Source of the DNA: Gonatopus flavifemur | Lineage: Eukaryota > Arthropoda > Insecta > Hymenoptera > Dryinidae | Direction of reading: 5' to 3' | NCBI GenBank assembly: GCA_018340375.1 | Contig: JAFFJZ010000004.1 | Coordinates: 24,278,001-24,342,000, forward strand | DNA: 64,000 nt | Shown: one piece after another, positions 22,873 through 33,775 of the stretch | Layout of the letters: each line of letters starts with the position of its first letter | Numbering within the stretch: position 1 is the first letter of the stretch | Position numbers and translations under genes: made by a program | Notes under the pieces: model-generated | Seen by the model: the letters and a program-made list of their open reading frames with translations, nothing else | What the model was told of the DNA's origin: nothing | Databases searched by the model: none

Positions 22873-23781
22873 AATTATAACACTGATGTGTGGCAGTATA
22901 CATTACATGTCAATGGGAATATACGTATAGCAATATATAAAAAACTGTTTCTTCAACAAAGAGTGTTAAAATGCAGGGTGATCAATTTTTTGCGATATAT
23001 GCAGACAAAAAAATATTCTATCCATGATTACTGTGTTCACAATATCGGTGAAAAATGTCAAAAAATCGAAAAAAAAATGACTGCATGATTAATTGCGAGA
23101 CATAATGAGGCTGTTCTGTTTTTTGATACAGTCCGATAATGTATGAACAGAGTAATGTTGGGTGGAATACCTGAGTAGAAATCGAAATCGGCCCATTCCA
23201 GGTCCTGCCCGAGCTCAATTTGAAGTGGTCAGGGTACAGATAGGGCCTTGGATAGCCCAATTTTCAATCGAGGAAGTTTCCACCTGGGATTCTTTTCTTG
23301 CAATATTTATTCAATTTGATAATATTCACAAGAATTCATTATCCTCTCAAGGGTCCTAGTTTCAGCGCTTGCGTTGGCTTCAACATGGGTGTCCTACATA
23401 GGCCCAAGTTGGGAATACTATGCAAGCCCTGAAGATGAGTGCGTGACAATCCTATCTAGGCCCTATAAGGGTAACCAGAACAGGGCCTGAAATGAAATTA
23501 GAACGCCTAGTTTGGCCCAAATTGCCACCAAGAATTAAATTCCACATGGATATACTGTATATGCAAATTTACCGATCGAGAAGAGTAATCAGCATTCACT
23601 CTTACACTGTCAGGTAATTACGAGTTACCATTATATTTTTGTGATATGACTTGTATATGACATCAGTAAATTTACATCTATTTTTTACAGTGTACAAGTG
23701 AGAGTCGACAACCTTTACCAAGACAACGCAGAATTTTTAAGTGATATTTAGGTCCATTGTACGCCTACGTACGTATGTTCA

Positions 23782-23981
23782 CCCGAGCCAAAAAGTAAAA
23801 CCTGATTCAGCTCTGATTCGCTGCGTATTATAGAGTAAATCAGGTTGGATTTCATTTCTCACTCTGTTCTCAACTTGGTCTTATTGTCCAAAATTCTCAT
23901 TCGACCTGATTCAATTCTGGATCGTTGCGTATTACGGAGTTGACCAGGTTTTGAGGAGTATCACAATTTTTCGACTTGGGT
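23782..23981. mobile_element. CCC-class MITE with CCTGATTC words
   Basis: Inverted ends CCCGAGCCAAAAAGT and complementary TTTTTCGACTTGGG. The interior has two copies of a unit of about 70 bp with CCTGATTCA, TCGCTGCGTATTA and GAGT-ACCAGGTT. Flanking dinucleotides differ (CA, TA), so no duplication is claimed. Confidence 0.68.
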
Positions 23982-23984
23982 ACA

Positions 23985-24110
23985 TTCATGTTCGTGGAAT
24001 ATTCTGTGAACCATCAAATGTCCGGACGTCCAATGCACCTCCATCAAACATTCTTTGGATCTTTGTATCCTCTGGAGGTTCAATGTCTTCAGTATTTTAA
24101 CAGTGCACGG
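23985..24110. repeat. Dispersed repeat R11, copy 1
   Basis: This copy aligns directly to 45160-45255. Both read GTTC-TGGAAT-TTC, then CATCAAATGTC or TATCAAATGTC, GACGT-CAAT, ACCTC and AACATTCTT. No termini were defined and there is no coding. Confidence 0.6.
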
Positions 24111-24189
24111 AGATGAATTTGTGGTGGCATAGCTGGCGTTTGAGCGAAGGTTCTCATATTGTACGTGTATTACTAAAAACAACGATCAT

Positions 24190-24735
24190 ATTTTCATCAT
24201 GGTCGTATTTAGGGGGAGCCTTAGGGGGGCTATAGCCCCTGGACCCCGTCAGCAGGGAGTCATTTTCTTTCAGATCATAATCCAAAATACTTCTCATTTT
24301 CTTCGTCACACTTCACTTTATAATTCCAGATGATTAGAATCCTGAGGTTTCTCTTAATATGTGTGAATTTCATGCAAACTTGAGCGTTTTGTTTGCGAAA
24401 CACTTAATTTTCGAGATATTTTCTTTTAGGGGAGAGATGAAATCTCATTCTCATCGTTGTTTGTGTGGATAGATATATACGTGCAGTTCATAACTCTCAT
24501 TTTTTAAGGAATATTCTTTTACTTTTGGGACTTTGTCAGCGTAGAAACATTAGTGTTTCTTCACTGGGATAACAATGACAATTGTAGGTAACGACTCACT
24601 AGAGACGGCTTTGGTAAACCCCCTCCCATCTTCTCTCTCCTTTTCTTAGCCAGGCGAGAGTTTTCATGAACTGAAGGGATCATGCTAACGTTCTTGAGTC
24701 ATCGTCATCAGGAAGAAATAAAGGTTTTATAAGTA
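24190..24735. other. No gene seen; possible transposon end
   Basis: A G/C-rich patch near 24200-24250 (TAGGGGGAGCC, GGGGCTATAGCCCC) looks like the terminal part of a DNA transposon common in insects, but no partner end was found. The remainder is unremarkable AT-rich DNA. Confidence 0.35.
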
Positions 24736-24952
24736 CCTCAGCTAGCAAAGCAGCGCTATAATGGCGCGTTTATTGTACATTGTTTGAGATAAGCGCCTGA
24801 GAAATGCGCTGAAGTTTGCAGTTTTATGCGCATCAATTTTCAATGAAAGTGCATGAAACAGGCCTATATTCAGTGCATTTTTTAGGCGCTTATGGCAATG
24901 TACAACAAACGCGCGTTTGACAAAACTGCGTTGCTACTTGGGATCTGTATTC
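24736..24952. mobile_element. Small palindromic MITE, AGCGC/GCGCGTTT words
   Basis: The left arm has TAGCAAAGCAGCGCT, CGCGTTTATTGTACATTG and AAGCGC. The right arm has the complement of GTAGCAACGCAGTTTTG, GCGCGTTTGTTGTACATTGCC and AAGCGC, ending CTACTTGGG. At 217 bp it can fold almost entirely on itself. The CCCAAGTAGCA end is shared with elements at 30146 and 43093. Outer flanks do not match clearly. Confidence 0.78.
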
Positions 24953-25728
24953 TATTGGCAATCTCATGTATGACGAATGGAAAAATCACCATGGTGATAT
25001 TTACTTTCAAAGGAACTTAATCTAATACCAGTGTTTCACACCATGCGAATTCAATTGTGAGTGTATTTTGACTCTTGTTTGCCACACTGGGATGAAATAC
25101 ACCCCAGCCCCATTCTACCTCAATTTTGAATATTTTGATCTAAGAGCACGGGGTTCATAGCGACATCTGTCGATAGCCAGAGGATGCCATTTCTTTGTAG
25201 CACAATAGCATGGCGGTGGACCCATTAGTCTGTCTGCATCATTTATTGAAAGTTGAAAATTGGGAATTTTTTATGGTAACACATAGTTTATTTTCTGAAA
25301 TTTGTTCCCTTCATTTTTCAGAATAAACATTTTTCCATCATCAGTCACTGGAGGACTGATTTCTTTCTCAAAGGATAACATTTCAAAAGTATGATGTTCA
25401 ACTTTCAGCTCAAAATATCGAAAAATAATGAAACTATGACTTTTTTTGTGAAAACAGCCGCTCTTGCATTTTTCTTTTCATGCGTCATTTTTTTTGTATA
25501 CTGAAACTTGATTCTCGACTGTATAACCTATCTTTCAAGGTAAATTCAAATGAGTCTTGAAAAAATTGACAAGTAAAAATATTCAATAGTTCATTTGTTC
25601 TAACAATTTTTGTCGCTGAGAAATAAATCACCTCAGTGTGGTAAGTATGTGGTTCCTGTGAAGTGTGGTAAACAAGGGTGAAAAATAATCACAAAGTTTC
25701 ACGCACCACCTCCCTTTTGTATATTATA
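24953..25728. other. No gene seen
   Basis: AT-rich sequence downstream of the exon at 26130-26635. No splice-bounded frame, RNA gene or element ends. Confidence 0.4.
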
Positions 25729-25875
25729 CACCAAAAAGAATAATTCATTTGATCGAATGAACTGAAGTTAGTTGTGGAAATTGAACTAACCCCCGTTTCA
25801 GTTATGCAAATACCAACAACTATATCTAGTTGCTGGAACTAATTTGAAGTAAGGGTAGCGAATTATTTTTTTTCG
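25729..25875. mobile_element. Short decayed CAC-class MITE
   Basis: It starts CACCAAAAAGAATAATTC and ends GCGAATTATTTTTTTTCG, with TA outside (25727-25728, 25876-25877). The core has GAACTGAAGTTAGTT and AACTAATTTG words in both orientations. The terminal bases are partly lost, so the call rests on the inverted AATAATTC arms and the TA pair. Confidence 0.55.
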
Positions 25876-26129
25876 TAGTTTCAATCACCGTGTCCCTAAA
25901 TTATGGGACATTCATCAGATTTTCTATTTTCAGGAATAAGAAATAGATATGAAGAAGAAAAAAAAAACCCAAAAATATTCGAACATAAATGGAAAATTTC
26001 ATCACAAAATAAGTATTCAGAATAACAAAAAAATAGGTCTTCCGCATTTTGTATCCTTAATTCGAGTGGAACCATTTGAAATAATGTACAGTTTTCATCA
26101 TTAGTAACGGAGGACATTTGAAAACTCAC

Positions 26130-26635
26130 CTTTCCGCAGCGTTGTGAGCCAGGAAGGATTTCGGTAATGAAAGTGAACGTTGTTGAGGATCCAAAGATAC
26201 GTCAGGAGCTAGAGAATCTTCTCTTTTAGTGGGAGCACTTCCTGGTCTGGAAGGTGTTCCATTCGTAGGTGGTTCCATAAATTTTTTCAAAGAACCAATT
26301 ACCGCATCTTCCATTGGCGTTGAAGCACCCGAAGTACTTTTTGCATTTCGAGGACTCTTCGTTACCGTGCGATCGGATGTCGTAATCCATATATCACTAC
26401 TAGACGATGATGATGTCATGGTTGACGACGACTGTGGAATCGAACGATCGGTTGACGGTCTACAACCTACGTTCTTTCCCGAATGAATCGGTGAAACTCT
26501 TCTATCTTGAAAATCAGATCCATCAAAACTATTTGCCAATTCAGATTTGCGGTAAATCCGCTGATGAGGAGGGTCCCTCCTTTCTGTACTGCTACTACTG
26601 TTGCTCGTTTCCAAAGGTGACCATCGATTGCTCTT
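26130..26635 (-). CDS. Exon 8 of the large minus-strand gene
   Basis: The acceptor CTGAACCAG precedes 26635 and the donor GTGAGT follows 26130 (minus strand). Starting in phase 0, as left by the previous exon, 168 codons are open, then two bases remain. The product is Ser/Thr/Pro-rich (TMTSSSSSSDIW, TKSPRNAKSTSG), with a more ordered tail containing AVIGSLKKFMEPP and SLSLPKSFLAHNAAER. No catalytic motif is seen. The composition suggests a disordered, phosphorylation-prone part of a scaffold or cytoskeletal protein, which is inference only. The opposite-strand frames at 26229-26652 are shadows. Confidence 0.8.
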
Positions 26636-26725
26636 CTGGTTCAGAAAAATGAAACATACATGAAAGTTCGTATGAATTTTGTTTATCGAAAACAAAATTT
26701 AATTACAAACTAAAAATGTGCATAC

Positions 26726-27167
26726 CTTGAGGACTCCTTTTGGTGGTCTATCTTGATATTTGTTGATATTTCCGCTATTGCTCTTATTTTTTTTGGTGCT
26801 ATCTTGACGGTCGCGATAATCACGATCGTCCATTCGTTCGAGAGATCCTGGAGAAGAGCAAGCACTACTGCGACCAGCTTGATTGGTAGCAACAGATTCT
26901 GTAGACAATTTATGATGCGCTGGATAACTTTGAGAAAGTTTCATAAGAACTGGCACTGAAGTTTGGTTTTGATTTGGTGGAAAAATCAAACTGTCGCGTT
27001 GTAAACAATGTGGCCAAAAATCACATGTACTACTGTTGCAACGTGATTTAGTATCCGGACTGACGGTAAAATCATAATTTGTAGAAGTTTGATTGGCGTT
27101 TGGCATTGTGGCCCCTCGTTGCAATGTTTTAGGCCGACGATTGAATTGCTGAGATTGCTGCTGCTGC

Positions 27168-27201
<34 letters not shown>

Positions 27202-27447
27202 GCTGCTGTTGATGAACAGATAACGATGAACTAGACTTGGACGACAGCAGTTGTTGTTTCGAAGAAATGAAATATACGTCGTAAGGGTTAGAATTATTAC
27301 CACTACGAAGATCTTGATTTTCAAGACGAGTTGCTAATAAATTTCTCGCTGCGGCCCGACTTCTAGTGCCATATAAGAATTCCGTGACAACTTCAGCCTC
27401 TCGTAAAAGCTCTTCATTCAGGGCATCTTCTGTTGATTGAGCTCTTC
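26726..27447 (-). CDS. Exon 7 of the large minus-strand gene, with polyglutamine
   Basis: The acceptor is TTTTTTTCGAAATGTCCAG and the donor AAG/GTATGC. The exon starts with two bases completing the codon opened by exon 6 and ends in phase 0. The first 35 residues look folded and conserved-like (EDALNEELLREAEVVTEFLY, then GTRSRAAARNLL). A run of about 19 glutamines coded by mixed CAA and CAG follows at about 27155-27213, then a QFNRRPKTLQRGATMP segment and several Ser-rich or charged stretches. The family is not recognised. The polyQ tract is probably length-variable. Confidence 0.85.
27155..27213 (-). repeat. CAA/CAG trinucleotide run coding polyglutamine
   Basis: On the plus strand it reads as (TTG)n with TGC interruptions at both ends. 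It lies wholly inside exon 7 and keeps the frame. Confidence 0.95.
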
Positions 27448-28074
27448 CTGGACATTTCGAAAAAAATGACTTCATATGATTTGAGCGTTGAAAAAATATC
27501 TCAGTGACTGAAATGAGTAGAAAGATATTAAAATTAAGGGATAAAATAAATTGTGACACCTCATACTCTTGAGAATTTTTGCAAGATTGTTGATGTAATG
27601 GACTAAATTTACATACGAGATCAATTTATCGATATAAATATTATATACATAGATATGTTTTTGTTTTATTATTTCAATAGGATAGACCGAAGCGAATCGG
27701 ATCAAAATAAGCATATTCGCTGTTGTCGGTCATTTTTATTGTCAATTACGCTCTTTCAACGTGAAAGTGCTTACATAATCCCACCAACTACTGGAAACAA
27801 AATAATATGACCATAATAGACATCGTTCAGTTGTCCGTTTAGTTGGCAATGATATAAGTTGTAGCATGATAATGAGTGAATTATTCAGACAATATTATCA
27901 CGTCTTCCATGAGCAGATGAATGATTCTTCCGAAATAGTATATGGGTGATTCGAATCACGATTTGGATCATGAGTTTTTTTTCAGTCATATGAGAATAAG
28001 AGGCAACAGTTGTGTATCAAAAGGCTGGTAGTGGTATCTTTTGCTCTGAAAAATTCTTACATCCAGCTAACAAT
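27448..28074. other. Intron sequence, nothing else seen
   Basis: Upstream side of the exon 7 acceptor, within the roughly 8.7-kb intron 6. AT-rich; no coding or repeat ends recognised. Confidence 0.5.
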
Positions 28075-28648
28075 CCCCACATAGCACACAATGTTCCAGC
28101 AATATTCCCAGAATATTACAAATATCTCATGACATTTTACTAAACCGATTGGTCTGTATCTCACAGAAACGAATTTTTCAAACTCTCATCACGGTGATTA
28201 CAATAACTGGCACTTTGAGAGGATTGTCATCATCTCGGCGATTCGCTGATATGATAGAGGCTTTGACCGTCACTCGCAGGACCTGGGTTCGATCTCCATT
28301 GTGGGAACTGTCTCATAATGGGCTTTGAATGCAGGTTTTCTCCTACAAAAAGCCGTTCTGATCAAGCTCACTTCACTTTTGTAGAGGTAAACTGAAGAAA
28401 TTTTGTTCCGACTGAAAATATTATGTTTGAATATGTTGATATAAGTAATTTTTGAATCTTTTTCGGTACAGAATATCCCTGAAATGATCTCAGCAAGATT
28501 TCAGAATATCTCCAGAATATTGCAAAGTAGATGACATGAGACATTGTGGGGATATTCTGACAATATCTCTGAGATGATCTCTAAAATATTGCAAATTACA
28601 AATGTAATATTCTGGAGATATTGCTAGAATATTTTGTGCTATATGGGG
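28075..28648. mobile_element. CCC-class MITE with GAATATT words and an embedded SINE-like piece
   Basis: Inverted ends of about 55 bp start CCCCACATAGCACA and are matched by TGTGCTATATGGGG at the right. GCAATATTC and AGAATATT words repeat in both arms. The centre (about 28200-28400) differs in character and carries a tRNA-like segment. The flanking dinucleotides do not clearly match. Confidence 0.82.
28235..28306 (+). repeat. tRNA-like SINE segment
   Basis: A-box-like CTGATATGATAGAGG is followed by CTTTGACCGTC, and GGACCTGGGTTCGATCTCC provides a good B box. Acceptor-stem pairing is not convincing, so a tRNA-derived SINE or tRNA pseudogene is preferred. It lies within the 28075-28648 MITE. 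Confidence 0.5.
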
Positions 28649-29054
28649 GAGACTGGATTCAACGCAGTGGATTTAAAGACTGGTCTTGTAAAAATTGTGC
28701 CGGCAAGAGAAGTCCCACAAAATCGTTGATTTGCCACGAGTGCATGGAATGAAATTCTTCTATTTATTGAACGTATTTAGGGTTCAGAAAAGAGTTTCAA
28801 AGTGTGAATGCGTTTTTAATCAATATACGTTCCTTTTTTTATTAAGGATCCTCTTCACCCTTGATTTTGGGGTGAATCGGATATTTGCCATTTTATCCTC
28901 ATTTCGTTGTAAAACAAAGAACTGTGTATTTGAACATTCTTTTTTTGATGTGTTCAATCACAATTTATTCACAGACCCACTGGAAAAATTCTTCTTCTGA
29001 TCATTTTTATTCATTGAAAAAAAGTGATCCAATCCACCTCGGTCTACCCTACTA

Positions 29055-29597
29055 CCCATGTGTCACAAGAACATTCTATGGATATTCTATGAATATTTTG
29101 TCAACATGCATAGAATACAGAGAAAAAAAGGATAGTTGCAGCAACTACTTGAATAGTCGATTTTTGATCATCTACTTAAGTAGTTGCTGCAACTACTTAG
29201 TAGTCAGGACAAGGAACACGTTAGCTCTCTCGACTAATTCAAAATACCTCAGATATTTATGTTAGTTGATGCAACTATCGAGTTACTTGTCCTGACTGCT
29301 AAATAGCTGCAGCAACTACTCAAGTAAATCGTCGGAAATCGACTATTTGAGTAGTTGCTGCAACTATTTCTTTTTTTCCATGTATTAGGAAGAAATAGTT
29401 CCGGACATCCTACGAACGTTTATAGATATACTACAGAATATTCTGAAGATTTTCGATAGATGCTCTGTAAAACATTGTGGACGTTGTGAGAATGTTCTAT
29501 GGATATTCTATGGATATTTCTATCTTACTCGAGCATTCTATGAACATTTTTTATATATACTTCACATTTTATCAGAATATTTGGGTATGTTACATGG
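29055..29597. mobile_element. CCCATGT-ended element carrying a nested MITE
   Basis: It starts CCCATGTGTCACAAGAACA and ends with the complement of CCCATGTAACATACCC. Between them are GAACATTCTATGGATATTC and similar words in both orientations. A CAC-class MITE (29118-29382) interrupts the left part. Flanking dinucleotides differ, so only the inverted ends support the borders. Confidence 0.6.
29118..29382. mobile_element. CAC-class AGTTGCTGCAACT MITE R5, copy 1, TA duplication
   Basis: The ends are CAGAGAAAAAAGGATAGTTG and complementary CAACTATTTCTTTTTTTCCATG, with TA on both sides (29116-29117, 29383-29384). AGTAGTTGCTGCAACTACTT and CAGGACAAG words recur on both strands. The whole element is an imperfect palindrome. 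It is the sister of 30193-30488. Confidence 0.9.
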
Positions 29598-29984
29598 GCA
29601 TCCTCAAAGTTTAGCTATTAGATTGGGATCTTTGGAAAAAAAATTGATGAAGTTTCAAAAAATCAGGTTTGAAAATTTCAAAAATTCAGTTTGAAGTGAA
29701 GTGGTTCAAAATCCGTGCTCGGTAGGTAAACCATATCCTCTTGAGAGTTGAGTGTATTGAACTGTCATGATAGTTTCATGAACTTTCGGAGTTCAGTCAA
29801 AAGGGTCAGCCTTGTTTGCGTTCAAATTTATCGAACCACTTGAGTTGAAGTGATAAGGCTGCCTACAGATGTAAATTAGTTGAGAGATTCCTAAATATGT
29901 GACTGAAGTTTGAATCGTTTATTTGAGCGAGATAGTACTCGAATAACGCTATATTCAACTGTTAGAGAGCAAAAATCTTGCAGT

Positions 29985-30118
29985 GCATCTTGAAACGGTG
30001 TTTCCAGTTCCAAGGAGTCAAATCGAGAAGATAAATGACGGTAATTTATCAGATTTTGTGAGTTTGAATTTTCGTTTGGTTTTTATAAACGATTCAAACT
30101 TCCACACCATTTCCTAAA
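29985..30118. repeat. Dispersed repeat R13, copy 1
   Basis: The text GTTTCCAGTT-CAAGGAG, then TTTTGTGAGTTTGAATT-TCG and TTTTTATAAACGATTCAAAC, recurs in direct orientation at 47960-48095 inside a foldback element. A shorter copy is seen near 63855-63920. The function is unknown. Confidence 0.65.
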
Positions 30119-30145
30119 TGGCTTGCATTTATTATTTAATTCGCT

Positions 30146-30654
30146 CCCAAGTAACACGGAAGTGCTGGTAAAGTATTATGAACATGCCACTTCACGGAGA
30201 AAAAGGAATAGTTGTAGGGACTACTTAAATAGTCGATTTTCGATCATCTACTTAAATAGTTGCTGCAGCTACTTAGTAGTCAGGACAAGTATCACTTTAG
30301 CTGCCTCAACTAACTAAAATACTTCGTAAGTTGCCAGGTATTTACGTTAGTTGATGCAACTATCGAGTTAGTTGAGGCAGCTAACGTGATACTTGTCCTG
30401 ACTACTAAGTAGTTGCAGGAACTATTCAAATAGATGGTCGAAAATCGACTATTTAAGTAGTTACTACAACTATTCCTTTTTCTCCGTGTTGTTTACATTC
30501 ATTTGGTACAGCAAAAAACATTCCATGGCACGTTCATAGTACGTTCATTTTCGTTAACGTGCGAAGAAGATAGTTTAAACGTGTTTAGTTGTACTAAATG
30601 CATGTTATAAAAATATTCTATGAATCTTCTATGTACGTGGTTGTGCTGCTTGGG
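30146..30654. mobile_element. CCC-class element, CT duplication, carrying a nested MITE
   Basis: It starts CCCAAGTAACACGGAAGTG and ends GGTTGTGCTGCTTGGG, flanked by CT on both sides (30144-30145, 30655-30656). The R5 element at 30193-30488 is inserted near its left end. What remains shows ACGTTCAT and ATGTTCA-type words. Confidence 0.85.
30193..30488. mobile_element. CAC-class AGTTGCTGCAACT MITE R5, copy 2, TT duplication
   Basis: The ends are CACGGAGAAAAAGGAATAGT and its complement, nearly perfect for about 35 bp, flanked by TT (30191-30192, 30489-30490). It shares AAATCGACTATTTAAGTAG, CAGGACAAGTATCAC and AGTTGATGCAACTATCGAG with copy 1. It is younger-looking than copy 1. Confidence 0.93.
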
Positions 30655-30829
30655 CTGTACACATTGTTGATAATGACGAACCAAAATTCTCAACAATACT
30701 GGACAAATGATTTCTATTATGCACTAACAATAATTCCTGGCATTACGCTGAAGAAAAGAATGTCAGAAAATGTGAATAATCATGTTTCACAAACAATGCC
30801 CCAACAGCATACCCACTGATCCGTGTGGA

Positions 30830-31822
30830 AATTAGTTCTTGGCGGCAGTTTGGGCCAAACTAGGCGTCCTCGTCTTATTTCAGGCCCTGTTCTGATTATC
30901 CTGATAGGGCCTAGACAGGATTTTCACGCACTCACCTTCAGGGCCTGCATGGCATTCTCAACTTGAGCCTATGTAGGACACCGATGATGAAGCTAATGTA
31001 GTCGATGAAACTAGGACCTTTGAAAGGATAATAAATTGTTGCGAATATCATCAAATTGAATAAATATTGCAAGGAGGAAATTTCCTCGATTGAAAATTGG
31101 GCTATCCAAGGCTCTATCTGTACCCTGACCACTTCGAATTGAGCTCGGACAGAGCCTGGAATGGGCCGATTTCAATTTCTACTCAGGTATTCCACCCAAC
31201 ATTACTCTGTTCATACGTTATCGGACTGTATCAAAAAAACAGAACACCCTCATCCAGTCTTGGAATTAACCATACAGTGATGTTTTTTTTTATTTTTTGA
31301 CATTGTTCACCGATAGTGTGAACACAGTAATCACGGATGAAATATTTTTTTGTGGGCATACACCGCCAAAAGTCGAAATTACCAATACGATTTCAGTAAA
31401 TTTGCTTTTTAAAGTAGGTTCATATTCAAAAAAGGAAATAATATAAGGGCGAGGCCCTATACAGGCTGTAGTTGAGTCTTAAAAACGGGGAAAACGTTGG
31501 GAATACAGCTTGGCTGTATGTGGCTTGTATATAGGTACACTTGAATCAAGATCTTCGGGAGAATGCGGGACGCCTTGCAAGGCCCCATTGAGGCTGCAGT
31601 TGGTGTGCCTAGATTTTTAAAGGCGGGGACCAAATTGGCAATGCAGCGTGGCCCCATATGGGCTTTATATGGGTGTCCCTGACTTAGAGAAATCAGGCTG
31701 AATATCAGGAACCTAGGGCCCTTAGTGACTAAGGTTGGGAAATTCCTAAGTTTGGATACCCAATATAAGCCCATACGGGGCCTATATTCAATACAGGACG
31801 CCCGGGAAAAATTCCACACGAG
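30830..31822. mobile_element. GGCC-word MITE R2, copy c, inverted relative to b and d
   Basis: The left end TCCGTGTGGAAATTAGTTC and right end GGGAAAAATTCCACACGAG match the R2 ends. The interior is shared with copies b and d in reverse complement (GGCCCAAACTGCCGCCAAGA, CCTAGTTTCATCG, GGGCTATCCAAGGC). The target duplication is not evident. With copy d it forms a 1-kb inverted pair about 2 kb apart inside intron 6. Confidence 0.85.
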
Positions 31823-32695
31823 TATCCACGTCGCGTTTCTGTGCAGGTGAGGTGGATAAAAGGCAGACGTGAGTACAAGGTGGTGGAACGGAGAAGCGAC
31901 TTAAAGGCAACGGAGAAATGTCTGGCGATCGGTGAGAGTGTTGTACGGGTGATTATTGGCGTATTAATGGGCTGCTAATGACCCTACAATGCCAATGAAG
32001 GATCATCACCAGGCCTTAAAAACGCCGGCAGTCGTATTTGCTGGTTAGAGTTATGTTACCGTGATCAAGATATTTTGTTAAAATCACAATATTTGTATCA
32101 ACTTGACAGGGATTTCATTGTTTAAACTATAGAATTTTGTTGATCCCATCTAAAGAAACCTTCTTGATTGAAACAACGAAAGTTTTGTCAAAACAATCGA
32201 ACATTTTTTGCTTTGTTCCGCATCAAACACCTGTGAAATTTAATCGATTCTCCTACGGGTTGAAATAATTATTGAGGTATGACGAAATATGAAGGACAAT
32301 TGATTGTAATGAATATCATTTTTATATAAAATGAATGATTTGTTTGATCAAATCACCATTTAGTTCTGTCAACTATATCTGTAGCTGATGTGAATTAATC
32401 TTCACAAACGTATGATGTAGTTGATGGAATTATTCGGCGAGGTTTGCTACATTCAAGCCCACGGTGTAGTGAAGACAAATAAATCTCGTCTGAGCTCACT
32501 ATTTCTTTTCTCAGTGTTATATGCATGTTTCATTTGAATTGTATACATTTTTGGTATGCAATCAATATGATTTCCAATGAAATCTTTCTGATCCACGTAG
32601 ATCTAATTAGATCTTGATAGATTTAGAAAATTGAAAATTTAGATCTATTTAAATCTAGATAGACCTAGTTAAATCAACGTAGATCTGAATCAACA
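31823..32695. other. Intron sequence; AGATCTA words near the right edge
   Basis: No exon recognised. AGATCTAATTAGATCT-type words at 32597-32690, and again at 33055-33110, resemble the R4 element family and suggest a decayed copy interrupted by the 32696-32938 MITE. Confidence 0.45.
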
Positions 32696-32938
32696 CACTG
32701 AAAAAACATTTCTTCCAACCAAATAAATAGTTTATTTGTCCTCTCTCCATAAAATATTTCTTAGGATTAATTAGATATTTAATCAAATCAAATAATAGAA
32801 TGCTTGCCTCGAATAAATTGGTCTTCTAAATAAATAATTCATTCGCCACAAGTAATCGGTTTTTGCATTCAATTGAATATTTAATTCCTACAAATAAATA
32901 TTTTATGGAGAGAGGACAAATGAATATTTTTTTCAGTG
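32696..32938. mobile_element. CAC-class AAATAAATA-word MITE, CA duplication
   Basis: It starts CACTGAAAAAACATTTC and ends GAATATTTTTTTCAGTG, flanked by CA on both sides (32694-32695, 32939-32940). The arms share TATTTGTCCTCTCTCCATAA and its complement. Almost all of its 243 bp can fold back. Confidence 0.93.
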
Positions 32939-33181
32939 CAGTAATTTCACGATAATTAATTTCAATTTTCGTGCACCAACTGCCTATTCCACTTTTCGAT
33001 TGTTTTTAAGAATTGAGCATTTTTAGAGAGAAATAATTAATTCTCCATAAATTCAAATAGATCTAAGTCGACCCTAAGAGCATTAATTCTCATTTATTTA
33101 AATCTACTTACATGTAATCCATGAGATATCAATTAATTTTCCCCGAGTTATCATTTGACTTTCAATCTCGTTTGGTCCGTA

Positions 33182-33416
33182 CATTGAGAAAAGTGAGGTG
33201 CAACCATTACCATGCGAAAATGGTAGTTGAATGACAGAATCTCTTAGTTGATGATGTCGACTATGTTATTTGGTATCCATCTTCATGTAAATGGTAACCA
33301 TTCCCATGTGCATGAACATTGCTACGATTCTCCATAGTATCCGAAACCAAATTCGCGAAGCTGTCCCCCAATCACTATTTGTACATGGTAATCATTACAT
33401 TCCATTCCTCTCAGTG
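33182..33416. mobile_element. CAC-class GGTAACCATTACC MITE, TA duplication
   Basis: It starts CATTGAGAAAAGTGAGG and ends CATTCCTCTCAGTG, with TA outside (33180-33181, 33417-33418). CCATTACCATG and GGTAACCATTCCC words link it to 20085-20327. Confidence 0.78.
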
Positions 33417-33775
33417 TAACTACACGGAGGAAGAAGTGAGCCTACAAAAAAAATTAACTTAAAGAGCAAGAAAAATGATCGACACAACTGAATTCCTTTG
33501 CTGACATAAAAGGAATTGTGAACAGAACTAACGTCTTAGCTACTGGAGTGAATATTTCTGCAATGACAGCAAATTACTTTGAAGTGCAATAGTAGCAAAC
33601 CGTTTCTCTCCGCGATAGTTATGGCTAGGAGAAAGTTTCGATTCCATCGTGGAAAGGATCAATTTTACAGATTTTAATGTAGCAGGAATGCAAAGATATT
33701 CTGCAATCCGAGGTGCGAACCACTCTAGAATCATGATTTTTTCCTAATTCAAACTCTGTAGATAGTGTTCAAGTA

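Larger units (their letters stand above)
22002..23550. mobile_element. GGCC-word MITE R2, copy b, TA duplication
   Basis: The ends are CCCGTGTGGAAATTTTTCC and complementary AATTCCACATGGA, flanked by TA (22000-22001, 23551-23552). It shares long stretches with R2 d in the same orientation (ATTGAATATAGG, GGGGCCAAGCTGCAT, GAGTGCGTGACAATC). At 1549 bp it is longer than R2 c and d because of the AGATCT element at 22373-22680 and a palindromic block at about 22735-22872. Confidence 0.9.

Noticed and set aside
23018..23359. Repeated peptide-like frames (GYPRPYLYPDHF and relatives) also seen at 31097, 34225 and 34366
   Set aside because: They recur because they lie in copies of the R2 MITE, in both orientations, with stops and no common start; not a gene family.
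26229..26652. Plus-strand frames opposite exon 8
   Set aside because: Mirror of a Ser-rich exon; the minus strand has the splice sites and matching phases.
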